A DNA stretch of 64,000 nt, from contig JAXRKP010000038.1 of the NCBI GenBank assembly GCA_037039925.1, positions 494,501-558,500 of the forward strand, written 5' to 3'. Positions 23,991-36,299 of the stretch are shown here, piece by piece. The position numbers were made by a program, and so were the translations under genes. Each line of letters begins with the position of its first letter. Within the stretch, counting starts at the first letter, position 1. The notes under the pieces were generated by a model that was given only the letters and a program-made list of their open reading frames with translations, was not told the origin of the DNA and searched no databases. This DNA is from Doris montereyensis. Lineage: Eukaryota > Mollusca > Gastropoda > Nudibranchia > Dorididae.

Positions 23991-26862
23991 ATGTCAAATC
24001 TAGATGAAATTCCAACAGCGCTTATCGTCACCAACATTCATCAGCATGTCTTCGAAGACACAGGATCTCAGGTGAATTTTGATAAAATTCCTGAAGAATT
24101 TTTGGTTGTAGCAATAATATTATGGTAACATGATATTTCAATGTCTGACCCCAGTAATGACTAGAAGTGGATTAAAAATTCTTTGCAATTCCATGTTGCA
24201 AGCAACGATTTATGGAGGTCAAGTGTTTATCGATGTAAATCTGATGTAAAACTAATGTGATTCAATGTGTGTCTTTGGGGTTGGATAATTTTTGTATTTA
24301 GAGTGGCTTTGTTGAAACCAACTACTTCAGATGTATAATTTGTTAGTGAGTGAAGATTTATCAATGCAATGGGTACAGATGGCAATGAACATTGTGTAAC
24401 AAGTATCTATAACATTTATTTTTGTATGTTACACAATATAGGTTGCATTTGAGAAGATCTTTAAAGAGCTTGACAGCCAAGTGTCCTTCATATACTTAAA
24501 AAACTTTCGACGTGCTCGTATCCAGTTTCGTCACCCGACACGGCAGGTATTGCCAGGATCAGATGTGACGGCTTGTGTGTGTGTGAACAGAATATAAAAT
24601 GCTTTTTCTCACAGGTAAATGAACACTGCTTTTACACCTAACATTAGTTTCAAGATTATAAGAAGATAACAGTCATAATACTTGTGTGAAGACTAAAAAA
24701 CTTAGATAGGAAGTCGTGGACCAAAAGGCACATATAAAGGGAAGAAAGATTCATTATAGACTGTATCCCCGCACAAGTGCAGACTCACTGACTGTACATT
24801 ATTTAATTATTTACTTCCCAGCAGGCCATTTCATTTAAAGTCCTTGTCAACTCCTTTGGGGAGCATAAAGTATAGCAGCCTGTTAGGCTGTCAAGTAAGG
24901 AAACTAAGAGTACAATGTTGTAAAAAAACCACCTGGGCAAGCCATGGGTTTTGAACCAGTGTTTGTCATGATTTCAAACTCACAATGCTACGGTTTCGCT
25001 ACAACGCCTCACAAAGTAAACTTCCTGAAGGCCGTTCATTGTGGCCTATAGATCTGGAACCCAACCTGGCAACTACAATGTGAAGCAGAGCAGTCAATGA
25101 TGTGTCATGCCCTGAACAGGAGATTGGTTTGTCACGGGTTTTACTCCTTTTAATTGATCCCCATAGTTGTGGCCATTTGCACCTGGGTCCGGTGGGGGAA
25201 ATGGGTGTCACGTGTGTTTCCCACAGAACACGATGTCAGACCTGGCACTGCTGGGATTCGAACCGAAACTCTTGATCCCAGGTCTTGCAGACCAAGCCCA
25301 AGGCTATCAACACTGCCCGTGTAAATCACAAGAACCAACTGTATTTTTACAATCAAATCTAGACGGACGTTGCGTTCAGCCCTCATACTAGAGCTTGGAT
25401 TCATTTCTTTTACAATTAATGTCTTTGCATGGTGCTCCTGGTACTGGTAGGTTTTGTTTCTTTCCTTTCGCTCTTTCATCCTGTTATTTCCTTTTTTTTT
25501 TAAACACCCAGAGAGGTCACCGCACATGGTGGATTGGGTAAATTTCAATGGAAAAAAAAACCCAACCACATTTTATCGCGTCCCCAAGTGAAGATGAAAC
25601 ACGTTCTCATAATTTTTTCCACCCACAGGTTCAGACAACCAATTCGGATAATTCTTTGTTGAGACCCCCACAGCCAAAGCGAATTTTCCTTATCTCTCCC
25701 CGGCGTCTCCACCAGTTGGGTGGGAACCTATTCCGGAATCAGAACCTGTCATCAACTACGATTTACTTAATGCTCTGGCCAAATTGACTCCAGGTATGTT
25801 AATTTAAAAGATAAATGTATCATCCCATGTAACTTATTTTCTACTTGATCCTCATTGGTTATGCCTGGACACGCCCATTTATAAGAAAACATGCAAACAA
25901 ACGAAAAACTGACAGGAATACAAGTTTATGGTAGAAAAATGTCCATATGACGTGTGTATTTTTTTTTATAAAACACTTTGTAGGCGAGGGTAGGTAAAAA
26001 CAGTCAAAATTTTGACATAAATTACCCTAACACTGACTGAAAACGTGGCAGTAAAAACCTGTATATTTGCAGGTAATCACCAAATGTGGCACCACCAAGG
26101 TTGCCTGGATTTTGCCAACCCCGCTTGTCGATTCGCCCCATCGCCATGTGACGTAAGAGGTGTTGCGCGTCAGTGTGTATGTAAACATGCGCACAAGCAT
26201 AGAAATAGAGGAAAAAAACAAAAAACTGGTCATTTTGACGTCTGTTTTCCTCTTTACATTAGTAACAATGCGAAAGACTTTCGAAAGAGTAAGGGGATTG
26301 CTACAACAAAGGAAACCCTGTTTGAAGTGTTTGTTTTGTGGTATTTTCTTTGATATTTTTCTCGAAATGTAGTGTTTCCACACTAAAATTCTATCTCCTC
26401 TGCCATTTCCGGAGCGATTTGTATTGTATTTGGCACACAGGTTCCTCTTGTCAATGTTAATAGAATGACGTCGTTTTTTATATCTTGTAAACTCTTTGAG
26501 AATTATTCTTTTTTGTAACAAAAATACCATTTTTGTATATTCACAATATATATTTTCAAAAATTCATTAAAAAAACAATTACAATGGCGACATAAACCTT
26601 TTTTTTCATCCTTGTTTTTTAAAAATAAGAAACTTTTTTCCTTATTCCCTCTTGTATTTTTCTTCTGTTTTTTTTTCGTGAAGGAGAATCCCATGAAGTC
26701 CATCCACGGTCGATGAGCGCTCCGGCCATTGTTGTTCATCTTTGTGAAGATCCTGTGGGCTATCAGCCTGGCTTGAAACCGACCATCGTCCAAACAAGAT
26801 GGCCCGGGGAAACCCAAGCTGAAAAGACACCTGAGACGAGTAATGCTTGGCGTCTTGTTTGA
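23991..26862 (+). CDS. RCAN: Calcipressin / regulator of calcineurin (RCAN)
   Basis: RCAN proteins bind and modulate the phosphatase calcineurin in the cytoplasm. The visible coding exons are 23991-24071, 24442-24546, 25629-25793 and 26684-26862. Exon 1 gives IPTALIVTNIHQHVFED, and exon 2 gives VAFEKIFKELDSQVSFIYLK then NFRRARIQF, the start of the RRM-like fold. Exon 4 holds the family signature FLISPPASPPVGW and EPVINYDLLNALAKLTPG, but only if one C is restored in the CCCC run near 25705. The last exon reads HEVHPRSMSAPAIVVHLCED and ends near PTIVQTR, matching the C-terminal calcineurin-binding region. A middle exon covering the end of the RRM-like domain is not found in the 24547-25628 intron, which is full of SINEs. 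An upstream ATG at 23910 (MSDEEKNSDGF) meets an in-frame TGA at 23955, so the start at 23991 is used here. It may be wrong if that stop is an indel effect. Confidence 0.85.
24815..25012 (-). repeat. SINE-D copy 1 in RCAN intron
   Basis: 'cccagcaggccatttcat', 'gtccttgtcaactcc..tggggagcata', 'taagagtacaa.gttgt', 'ccatgggttttgaaccagtg' and 'gctacaacgcc' align with a second copy at 44.4 kb. Read on the minus strand it has a tRNA-like head. Confidence 0.7.
25013..25275 (-). repeat. SINE-A copy in RCAN intron
   Basis: Minus-oriented body 'cttcctgaaggccgttcattgtggcctatag', 'catttgcacctgggtccggtgggggaaatgggtgtcacgtgtgtttccc' and head 'tgctgggattcgaacc'. Abuts SINE-D. Confidence 0.75.
25430..25552 (+). 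repeat. SINE-B copy upstream of RCAN exon 4
   Basis: 'tactggtaggttttgtttctttcctttcgctctttca' through 'gaggtcaccgcacatggtggattgggtaaatttcaatgga'. It ends about 75 bases before the 25629 splice acceptor. Confidence 0.75.
25794..26683. other. RCAN last intron
   Basis: AT-rich with several T runs before the 26683 acceptor. The open frames inside it have no conserved domain. Confidence 0.5.
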
Positions 26863-27574
26863 ACTATGTTCATGGCACCTATATTTGGCAGTCTGTCTCT
26901 CTTGACACACATTTAAGGCTTTCGAGTCATAGAGACTGAAATGAAACACAAGCTTGCATGTATATAAATATTTATTTATACGTGCAAGCTGGGTTTTTTC
27001 TTTCTTCATCACTGAAAAGAAATGAAGACGTTTGTGATTATTGTGTGTAATTGGTGAATTATTTATTGCTTGATTGATTGATTGATTGATATATATATTT
27101 GTTTGTTTATCATGTATGCATATTTTTTAGTCGTATACAACGTTTTCATATATCACATCACTATTTACAATGAAATCGTCAAATAATCAGATATGTGTTG
27201 TTATTGCCACCGGCAGGCTTCTACTTCTAGCTGGTCTGGTTGTGCTAGTCCCGAGGGACAAATACTTTCTATATACAAATGTAAATTCACTTTGAGGCTA
27301 TTTTATTTGGGTTTTTTCTTTCAAGTCTTGTTTTGATATGGTTTTTAATTGTTTTTGGAGGGAGGGATGAAAAAAGTAGTTGTGTGGGGCGGGGCAGCCA
27401 TAGTTCTTCTTGGGATAAAGGGGATGGAAGGGTAGATAAAACAAGTAACTCTGTTAAGCTAAGAGTTGAGTCTTGTTAGGATAATTTGCTTTCTTTTTTT
27501 CACCCCACATTATCTCTGTCGCATCCTGAGATAACAGCCATGGTGGACAGGTGTTGATTTCAAATCTCTGTAAG
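26863..27574. other. RCAN 3' flank
   Basis: Probably contains the RCAN 3' UTR. AT-rich with TTGA repeats near 27070 and G-rich sequence near 27355-27430. No gene is seen. Confidence 0.35.
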
Positions 27575-28262
27575 GGGCTCCCACAAACTGCAACCATTTT
27601 CGATTCGCGCCCTTCTCTGCATAGGATTGCGAGAGGTCAGCAAAATGGATGCAACACGTTATGCATTCGATTGGCTTAGATCCCGATATTTGCCAAATTT
27701 GGTGGGAAATCAGAGATATGTGGGAAATAGACACAATTGATGAAGACAATTTAAGTCATTTGCAGCTCGTTTTGATGTTAATGTTATGGTTAAAAAAAGA
27801 AGGCGTTCTGTTTACAAGATGACATTGGGTGCATCCAATTTTTCAACAAAGAGATACATTTTGGTGAATATTGTCACCTTAAGTGGCTTAAGGAAGAAGC
27901 TCTCAGTGTTGAAGAAAAATGCATGACGTATAATTGATGATTCCATCTTGACAAGTAGAGAAATGTATTCAAGTCTATGCTGTCAAGCCCGTTGGTTAGA
28001 CACATAACATACTTTTCTGACATGACACATGAGGTAGACCAAGTCCATACCCGAGAGACAGTCGAGAGAAATTATCATGTTGCATTGAGATGCTTCCCAT
28101 AGAAACTCTGTTTCGAGAGGTTTTCGAGACCTAGATTCCATCGAGACGAAGTTGCTCCCGTTTCCACAGTTATCGTACGATAAGTTCATCAGGGTTATTA
28201 CTATTAGCGGATATCGAGAGGTGCGCAGATCGAAAATGGTTGCACTGTGTAGGAGGGAGCCC
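27575..28262. mobile_element. Unclassified TIR element, 0.69 kb
   Basis: Left end GGGCTCCCACAAACTGCAACCATTTTCGAT and right end (other strand) GGGCTCCCTCCTACACAGTGCAACCATTTTCGAT share GGGCTCCC and a 17-base block TGCAACCATTTTCGAT. The interior has no long open frame, so it is non-autonomous. No convincing target-site duplication was found, so the superfamily is not assigned. Confidence 0.65.
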
Positions 28263-28850
28263 TGACACTGTCCATTTAGTTTCTGTCTATTGTTGTTGTC
28301 AAGGTGGATGTAAAGAAAAGAAAATGTGCACATATTGTTTTTTGATGTTTTAGGTATCCTTTTTTCTTAAATTTTTCATACCAAAATGAGATTTCACATT
28401 GAAGATAATGAAGATAGATGACAGTGCAGGTGTCTTCCCTGAAAATCAATATGAGTATGACAGCTTAAACTTTGTCAAATGCAGGCCTTATGGGTTTTTA
28501 CCCCATGAACCTCCATGACGGATACATAAAAAAACTGGACATCAAAGCTTTAGAATTTTTTCAGGGAATCAATTTTGATCCAAAAGATAATATTCTGTTA
28601 TTCTTCTTTTTATAATTTTTTAAATTAATATTATTATTATTATTGCTGTGGTTATTATTATTCAGAACCCTAAATGTTGTTCTAATTATCATTACTACAC
28701 TTACACAAACATGTTGCAGGTTAGTCAGGTTAGTGATGTTGTGATAAGAATAGACAAATATAGAGATGGTACTAGTAAGATGAATAATAAAGTCTTTATT
28801 GCAATTTTTTTTTTGTGTTATCTGTGGAGCACCAATGGCTGCTACGTTAA
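28263..28850. other. Intergenic sequence, no gene seen
   Basis: AT-rich with (TTA)n near 28625-28660. Confidence 0.4.
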
Positions 28851-28854
28851 TTTC

Positions 28855-29903
28855 ACTGTGGTGGCTCCTGGAAGGTCCAGTGTCTTTCCTTTCATTCAAT
28901 CTTTTACATGTACCTCTCATCCTTTCATGTGACTATCATCACGCCATTGTCTTTTGCCTTAATTTGAGATTACGGACACACAGAAGACAGGGTAAATTTC
29001 AATGGAAATAGAACACATATCCCTTTCCCCCTTCCCCCACCCTCTGCAGACACCTCCTCCACTATTCATGTTTTTCTATTGTTTTGTTGTTGTTTTTGTT
29101 CCCAACCCAATCCAATCCAATCCAGTAAGTCGCAGCTTCATGTGGAGGAAGATAATCGCGACTATGTGAGTGATTTTGTTGTTGTTGCGTGTGTGTGTTT
29201 TTCTCATTTATTTTTATTACTTAATGCACATCCATTCCGTGAACAGAGCACAAGCTTTTTTATGTATTGTAAATGATTTGTTTGTTGTGTGGAACATTAT
29301 GCAGAAAATAATGTCTGTATTTAAAGCTCGCTTATGCTAATCATAAATTGGAGGTTGGCGGGAGCCACTGGTAGATCCGCTTCTATCCTTTCATTCTCTC
29401 AGATGTTTTTTTCACCTCCTCGTGACGTTTTAGTCATCCTGAGATCACCACATGTGGGGGGCAGGGTAAATGTCAGTTAACCCCAAAAACATATGCTGAT
29501 GATCATTATGTTCAAATTTAAAATGTGGACAAATATTGATAAAGGGAAGATAATAATATTATGTGAAGAGTAATAGTTTTAAAAAAGCAAATAAGGGACA
29601 GTAAACCTGGAGACATCTAGAAGAGATAAATAGATTTCTCTGAACGAATTCACCGTTCACTGTAACAACATTTGTTTTCATTCATTTATATGCTTCTAAT
29701 GGAAAGCCAATTCATCATTAAGTTTTCGTTTCCTACTCATTTATTTGCTTTGTTTAGATTTTTACATTCTGGCTTCACGTTTCGTTTCTGACGCACTTTT
29801 GAATTTTGCACTAATTCATATGTAGTGAGTAGTGTGTATTTTCCTTCTCTGGGCTCCTTTTCTCCTACTCGCCAGTCATTCTACTGTGTCTGTCCGTTTC
29901 ATT

Positions 29904-29942
<39 letters not shown>

Positions 29943-30072
29943 TGTCCAGAGGCCTCGCTCTTAGCTCCTACTTTTTCCCTTTCAATCTTTCACTTATCTT
30001 TCATCTTGCTGTTTCCTCTAAATTCATCCTGAGATCACTGCACATGGTGGATGTGGAAATTTCAATGAATCA
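28855..30072 (+). repeat. Three plus-oriented SINE-B copies
   Basis: Copies near 28855-29010 (ends 'agggtaaatttcaatgga'), 29350-29480 ('gatccgcttctatcctttcattctctca..gggcagggtaaatgtca') and 29885-30070 ('ctttcacttatctttcatcttgctgtttcctct..gatcactgcacatggtgga'). A CT microsatellite interrupts the last. Confidence 0.7.
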
Positions 30073-31470
30073 AACTCGTATCTTTCTCTCACTTTCTTCT
30101 TAACCCCCTTTCTATGCCTTTCTTCCCTCAAAACCCCATTATTGCCTTTCCGCTTTTGAATAATTAGGTTTGTTAGTAAATGAAATATTTTGCATAGATA
30201 TTCATAACTGATATTATATACAAGATTTTGTTATTAATTGTAAGGTTTTGATAATTTCATATATATAATTTGTAGTGCCAGCAGTGAACTTTGTACTTTT
30301 GACACTGCTTGACAAGTGTTCAACGTTAAGTCATCGGAAGTTTGTCCTTGGTTTTGATTTCGATAATTTTACAAATTAACTTTTGTTTGAATTACTCCTC
30401 TTCCTCTTCTTCTTCTTCTCCTCCTCTTCTTCCTCTATTTCTTCTTCCTTGTTTTCTCTTTTCTTAAATCTGTTGTGATGGATCAAAGATATGATCATTC
30501 CTTTCAACTTTCATTGTACAGAGATACTGCTGGCTAAAGTGTAGTATAATATAGTATAGAAGTCATTATCTATTATTACACTTCATAAGTAGTGTCAAAA
30601 GAGGGAAAAAGCCGGGCGGTGACTTTTCTATCACCCGCCCGCTAACCTTACCCATTGGACTAGATCTAGCGGTTAGTTTGACACGGTGCATTGATTTATC
30701 TCTCATCGCCTAAAGAAAATGGTTGTTTGATTTGAGACAGAACAATAATCTTTTTTTAAATACTGTCTTGTTTTGATCTTATTTTCCCCAACGTCAGGCA
30801 TCTCCTTCAGTTCCATGAAAGTACAATCTAGGTCAAAATTTGTTTATTACGCACTGTTAAAGCGTTGTTAGGTGGAGTTTAAAATGATGTCTTACTCATC
30901 ACAGTTCAAGAAGAGCATTTTTAAAATATGAGGCTTGTCATAACATCACATGTTAAACTAAAAGTTCATGTTTTACAACTCTGTTCCCTTTGACTTCTCT
31001 GACAATCTTCTAATAAGCCTATTCTATTAACATTTGCATCTAGACATCTCAAAAATCAGATTTAAGACTGTAATTTTTATAGGAATTATCACACTAATAG
31101 TGAAAAAAAACTTCAGCTTGTCTGATCATTCTGGTAATGTTTGTGGCAAGAGATTTAGTTTTAGGTTATGTTTTTTTAAAGTTACTTTGAGCCAATGAAA
31201 CCAAAACGATTAGCACATTTAAAAAAAAATGAACCTTTCAAACAGCCAGATATGACGCATCTCTCTTCAACCTTTTGTTTCATATTGCAACCGCTCTTTT
31301 CTTCTCTAATGCTCCATAATAAAGTTATTGTTTTGATCATGTTATCAGTACAATGCACTTCTGATTTAAATCAGTAGTTGATTTCTTGTATAGACATTCC
31401 CAATATAAAGTTAGATACAATTGTAAGATTTTGGCTGAACTTAACTTTTGAATTTCACTTCTTTGGTGTA
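30073..31470. other. Intergenic sequence, no gene seen
   Basis: AT-rich, with a CTT-rich tract near 30390-30450. No conserved exon seen on either strand. Confidence 0.4.
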
Positions 31471-31471
31471 T

Positions 31472-31735
31472 TGGGGACTCGATAATCCAGATGTAAGGTG
31501 TCGACCTCTCAAAATGTTTTGAGTGAAATCTACCACCCCTGGTCCAGGTAGGTGGATTGACACCTAGTCCCATCAGAGACAGAAGATACAAAAGGAGGTC
31601 CGTGTGCAGATCACAACATTCTATACATGTTAAAGATCCCTTGGCTGTTTATAGGGCAGTCTGGACAAAATTAAAAATCCTACCAAAACCCCAGATCACC
31701 TAAGTTGTGGATGTGGGTAAATCAAATGAAATTAA
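31472..31735 (+). repeat. SINE-C copy 3
   Basis: 'ggggactcgataatccagatgtaaggtgtcgacctctca', 'ggtaggtggattgacacctagtcccatc', 'ttaaagatcccttggctgtttatagggcagtctggac' and end 'cctaagttgtggatgtgggtaaat'. Confidence 0.85.
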
Positions 31736-32640
31736 ACTTCTATTGTGTAAATTATTATAGAGTGGATTTCACTTATTGAATTTTATGTGAAATGCATGAT
31801 TTACCAATGATATTTGGCCTGTATCTGAATTTTAAAATGATATATCAATGAAACTCAAACTGTTTTACAATGCCTGGAAATTAAAACATTACCTTTTTCA
31901 AAAATATCGGATGCTAAGTTTTTTGTTGAATTCTTCTTTTTACTGCTTAATCATAGAATTACATGTATGAAAAATGTTAAGAATTTTGTGAAATGCGACA
32001 TGAAGGTCTTTAAAACTAAAGTGTCATATCATTAAAATTATTTTTATAATTTGAGTGGCAGGCACAGAACATTGACTTTCAAAGGTTGTGAGAGAACCTG
32101 ATTTATTAAATTTACTGAGGAAAAATCTGTAATGGTTTTTTTACTTTAAAATTTTGTTGTTGTTGTAATGTCTGGTAGTTTCAACTTGTCATTGCATAAT
32201 TAATTAACTTGACATTCTTCCATATTTGGCATTTTGTATGATTGTCTTGAATTTCTTGGTGCTTGAATTGATAACACATGTAGTTACTATGGCCTGATGT
32301 GAATTTCAAATGTGCTTTGAAGTGAAAACAAATAATAGAAAAATTAAACGGATGTATATTTAATATATTAAATAATGCATCATATAATTACATCTTTTCC
32401 TTCTTTTATTGCTTTTTGAAATGATCTATCCAACCCAAACGTGAGTGTTGAAAAACTAACTTAGAGATTACATCACATGGTTATGAAAATAAGTAATTGG
32501 CTGCTTCTTCAACTTCTATGTTGTTCAGATGTCTAGTGGAAAAATATAAGTTTCCTTGATGATACAAATTTCAAAAATCTGGCTCAAATGTTGCATTAAG
32601 AATAAGAATTACGTTAAATGAGATTGAGATGTTATTTATT
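31736..32640. other. Intergenic sequence, no gene seen
   Basis: Very AT-rich with no features I can support. Confidence 0.4.
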
Positions 32641-33235
32641 AGATCACTGCCATGCTATTTCTTCTCTGTACTGAATATAATCATAACAAACAACTGCAAA
32701 GACAACACCGAAATAAGGCAAAGGATAGCAAAACAAACATTGCACAATATTAGGGCTGTTGTCTCTAATTTAAAACTGAAAACAGACACGAAAATACTGA
32801 CAGCCCAGACATATGTCTTTTCACACCATTATATGCATGCAAAACGTGGACTTAAGATGCACAATGTCGTAAACTTTTAGAAGCATTTGAAATGTGGATA
32901 TGTAAAAGAATATTGAAAATCCCTGGACAGCCAAAATAACAAACATGGAAGTTCTAGTGAAAATTAGAAAAAATGAGAACTTATAAAGAACATAAAGAAA
33001 AGGCAAATTTTTGGCCATGTGTGGAGACAAAGTGAACAAGAAAAACTAGCAACATCTGGATTCATAGAAGGGACAAGAGCTTGTGGCAGACAACACACCA
33101 CATATGTAACGGTGTTTAAGACAAAACACGTCCGATATCAGCTCCAATTCGGATTTTACAAGAAGCACTGAAGACAGAACAACATGGAGAGGGATGGTCG
33201 GCAATGTGCTGAATAGCGTAAGCCACAAGTGATGT
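32640..33235 (+). pseudogene. Degenerate LINE reverse-transcriptase C-terminal relic
   Basis: Broken frames hold TLHNIRAVVSNLKLKTDTKI and FGHVWRQSEQEKLATSGFIE, then GTRACGRQ. These resemble the thumb and C-terminal part of non-LTR reverse transcriptases (pattern 'L-K-x-K-T-K..', 'FGHVxR', 'G-x-R-x-x-G-R-Q'). Multiple stops and shifts. A (GAT)n run follows at 33233-33262. Confidence 0.65.
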
Positions 33236-33262
33236 GATGATGATGATGATGATGATGATGAC

Positions 33263-33837
33263 TGTATATAATAATACTAAGGACTACGACTCATTGATAA
33301 ATAACCCTTTTACATAACAAAAGAGAGTTGGTGTGCAAACAGAGCGAAGTTCGCTTTCGTCTCATGTTTCCCTGTCTCTCCTTTTGGTACCCCATTTTGG
33401 TGACTGGAGAATTTAATTTGTAGGAATTGCATTGGGTTCCCTAGAATGGATTCCTCTCTTTTTCCACTTACCAAACCCCAGGAAAAGGTGAGGAGAGATC
33501 AATAAGTTTGGCACTAAATTTCAATCGCCTTTTCCCCACACCAAGTCCTTTGGTTGACTGTACTGTGCACATGCATTATGTGTGAGTACATTTTTACACA
33601 GAGATGTGTTCACATATTTCTGAAAATGAAACTCGAAGCATTGATGTCTAATCTAATTTGTCGCCTCCACTTCTCCTTTCCTCTTTTTCCTTTCCTCTCC
33701 TTGAAAAGGGAGAGGGAAAGGAGGTGAAAGCAAACCCCTTTCTGTTTATACGATTAGTTCAACTTCATTTCGACGCGGTGGTTAGGCATTCATGATTTGC
33801 CTCTACTTCCAGCTTCCATCCATATTTCTGTCCTTCA
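33263..33837. other. Intergenic sequence, no gene seen
   Basis: Pyrimidine-rich stretches around 33380-33480 and 33660-33720. No exon supported. Confidence 0.4.
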
Positions 33838-34125
33838 CAGGGGGACTCTGTAGTCCACAGGCAAGGTGTCAACCTCTCAACCGAAAGGTAGTGGTTTCAA
33901 GCCCTGTGAATGGTTGATACATTTTCTCCCCCCCCTTCCCTAGTTCAGGTAGGTGTACCGACACCTAGTCCTATCGGAGACAGACGATAAAAAAGACTTC
34001 CGGTGTGCAGATCACAACACATTAAAGATCCCTTGGCTGTTTACAGGGCAGTCCGGACAAAATTGAAAATCCTACCAAAACTTCCGAAATCACCTTAGTA
34101 ATGGATGTGAGTAAATTGAATAAAA
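33838..34125 (+). repeat. SINE-C copy 4, left flank of the 45-bp array
   Basis: 'ggggactctgtagtccacaggcaaggtgtcaacctctcaacc' to 'aaatcaccttagtaatggatgtgagtaaat'. Full-length and close to copy 5 at 37.8 kb, which is in the opposite orientation. Confidence 0.88.
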
Positions 34126-34162
34126 AGCCCTTCGCAGATGGCATTAGCTCTCTAGGAATTCC

Positions 34163-35450
34163 CACGTCCTCCTCGATTGTAAGGGATTGTCCGCCCACGT
34201 CTTCCTAGATTTAGTCTATGAATGTAAGGGATTGTCTGCCCACATCCTCCTCGATTTGGTCTATGAATGTAAGGGATTGTCCGCCCACGTCTTCCTCGAT
34301 TTGGTCTCTGAATGTAAGGGATTGTCCACTCCACGTCCTCCTCGATTTGGTCTCTGAATGTAAGGGATTGTCCACTCACGTCCTCCTCGATTTGGTCTCT
34401 GAATGTAAGGGATTGTGCCCACGTCTTCCTCGATTTGGTCTATGAATGTAAGGGATTGTCCGTCCACGTCCTCCTCGATTTGGTCTATGAATGTAAGGAT
34501 TGTCCGTCCTCCTCGATTTGGTCTATGAATGTAAGGGATTGTCTGCCTCACGTCCTCCTCGATTTGGTCTATGACATCCTCCGATTTGGTCGAATGTCTA
34601 TGAATGAGATTGTCCGTCCTCCTCGATTTGGTCTATGAATGTAAGGGATTGTCCGTCACGTCCTCCTCGATTTGGTCTATTGTGCTCACGTCCTCCTCGA
34701 TTTGGTCTATGAATGTAAGGGATTGTCCGCCCACGTCCTCCTCGATTTGGTCTATGAATGTAAGGGATTGTCCGCTCACGTCCTCCTCGATTTGGTCTAT
34801 GAATGTAAGGGATTGTCCACTCACGTCCTCCTCGATTTGGTCTATGAATGTAAGGGATTGTCCACGTCCTCCTCGATTTGGTCTATGAATGTAAGGGATT
34901 GTCCGCCCACGTCCTCCTCGATTTGGTCTATGAATGTAAGGGATTGTCTGCTCACGTCCTCCTCGATTTGGTCTATGAATGAGGGATTGTCCGCCCACGT
35001 CCTCCTCGATTTGGTCTATGAATGTAAGGGATTGTCCGCCCACGTCCTCCTCGATTTGGTCTATGAATGTAAGGATTGTCCGCCCACGTCCTCCTCGATT
35101 TGGTCTATGAATGTAAGGGATTGTCCGCCCACGTCCTCCTCGATTTGGTCTATGAATGTAAGGGATTGTCCGCTCACGTCCTCCTCGATTTGGTCTATGA
35201 ATGTAAGGGATTGTCCGCCCACGTCCTCCTCGATTTGGTCTATGAATGTAAGGGATTGTCCGCCCACGTCCTCCTCGATTTGGTCTATGAAAGAGATTGT
35301 CCGTCCTCCTCGATTTGGTCTATGAATGTAAGGGATTGTCCGCTCACGTCCTCCTCGATTTGGTCTATGAATGTCAGGGATTGTCCGCCCACATCCTCCT
35401 CGATTTGGTCTATGCATGTAAGGGATTGTCCGCTTCTGTGTTCTCCGTGG
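34163..35450. repeat. 45-bp minisatellite, about 28 units
   Basis: The consensus unit joins 'cctcctcgatttggtctatg', 'aatgtaagggattgtccgcc' and 'cacgt'. Some units have deletions (around 34560-34620 and 35285-35300). Because 45 is a multiple of three, several frames stay open on both strands and give fake repeat proteins. Confidence 0.97.
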
Positions 35451-35489
35451 TTTGGTCCCACAAGATGACGTCGTGAAAGATTTTGTCTA

Positions 35490-36260
35490 CGTTTTGCCAA
35501 CAGTATCCACTGGATCTTTGGCGTCTTTTCTTCGTTAGCCCTTTTCCCAAAGAAACATTTACAAACTCTTTCGGGACATTGATCCGAACACCATGTGACA
35601 TTTTGAAAGAAAGCGGATTGTCGACAGATCAGTGTTCTAATCAGTGATCAATGTTTAACACATTGACTATAGTTTTATAATATTTTCATGTATTTATCCG
35701 CTCACTTTCGATTTTTTTAAAGTACCTTATGTTATACCTGGAAGGGATTGTCAGAAACGTTAGTCGATTTGGTCTATGAATTGTGCCACGGTGGACAGGT
35801 TTACTTCCAATTGGTCAAAGAAACAAAGACGTTCTCTTCATTTCATCCACGGACACACATATGGCTACCAACCAACCAACCAACCAGTGGAGATCGCTTT
35901 GGCTATTGTCCGCCCAGTGCTATTTTTTCCTTCATTTGCAATTCTCTCGCTCACGTCTTTTCCAGTCGATTTGGATCTAAAGAAAACTGGAAGAAAAATT
36001 GATGAAAGACCTCGAATAATAATAATAATAATATGATGATGATGATAATAATAACAATAATAATAATTCCGTGATGAGATTTATAATATGAAACAGAATG
36101 AATGATAAGAGAATAGCTAAATCAGCATGAATGTAGGGTGTTAAAACCCAAGGTAAAAAAGACCTTGATTTGCAGACCGTGGAGAAAGTGGGAAGAATGT
36201 CTAAAGAGGCCCTAAATTAAAAAAATATAACCTTCAGAGAAGGAAACAGAAAATGTCAGG
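35490..36260 (+). repeat. Copy 1 of a duplicated 0.8-kb sequence
   Basis: From 'ccactggatctttggcgtc' to 'taaagaggccctaaattaaaa' this aligns collinearly with 36300-37080. In many short patches it differs by carrying words of the adjacent 45-bp repeat, such as 'tcgatttggtctatgaat' at 35763 and 'attgtccgccca' near 35907. Confidence 0.8.
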
Positions 36261-36299
36261 TTTGGTAAGATGGTGAAAAATTATTCCAGGCATACAAAC

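Noticed and set aside
26027..27012. Minus-strand frames of 167-169 aa over the RCAN last intron and exon
   Set aside because: They are antisense to the conserved RCAN exon at 26684-26862 and show no domain.
34152..35500. Repeat proteins from the 45-bp array
   Set aside because: Open in several frames on both strands because the unit is a multiple of three. No flanking exons.
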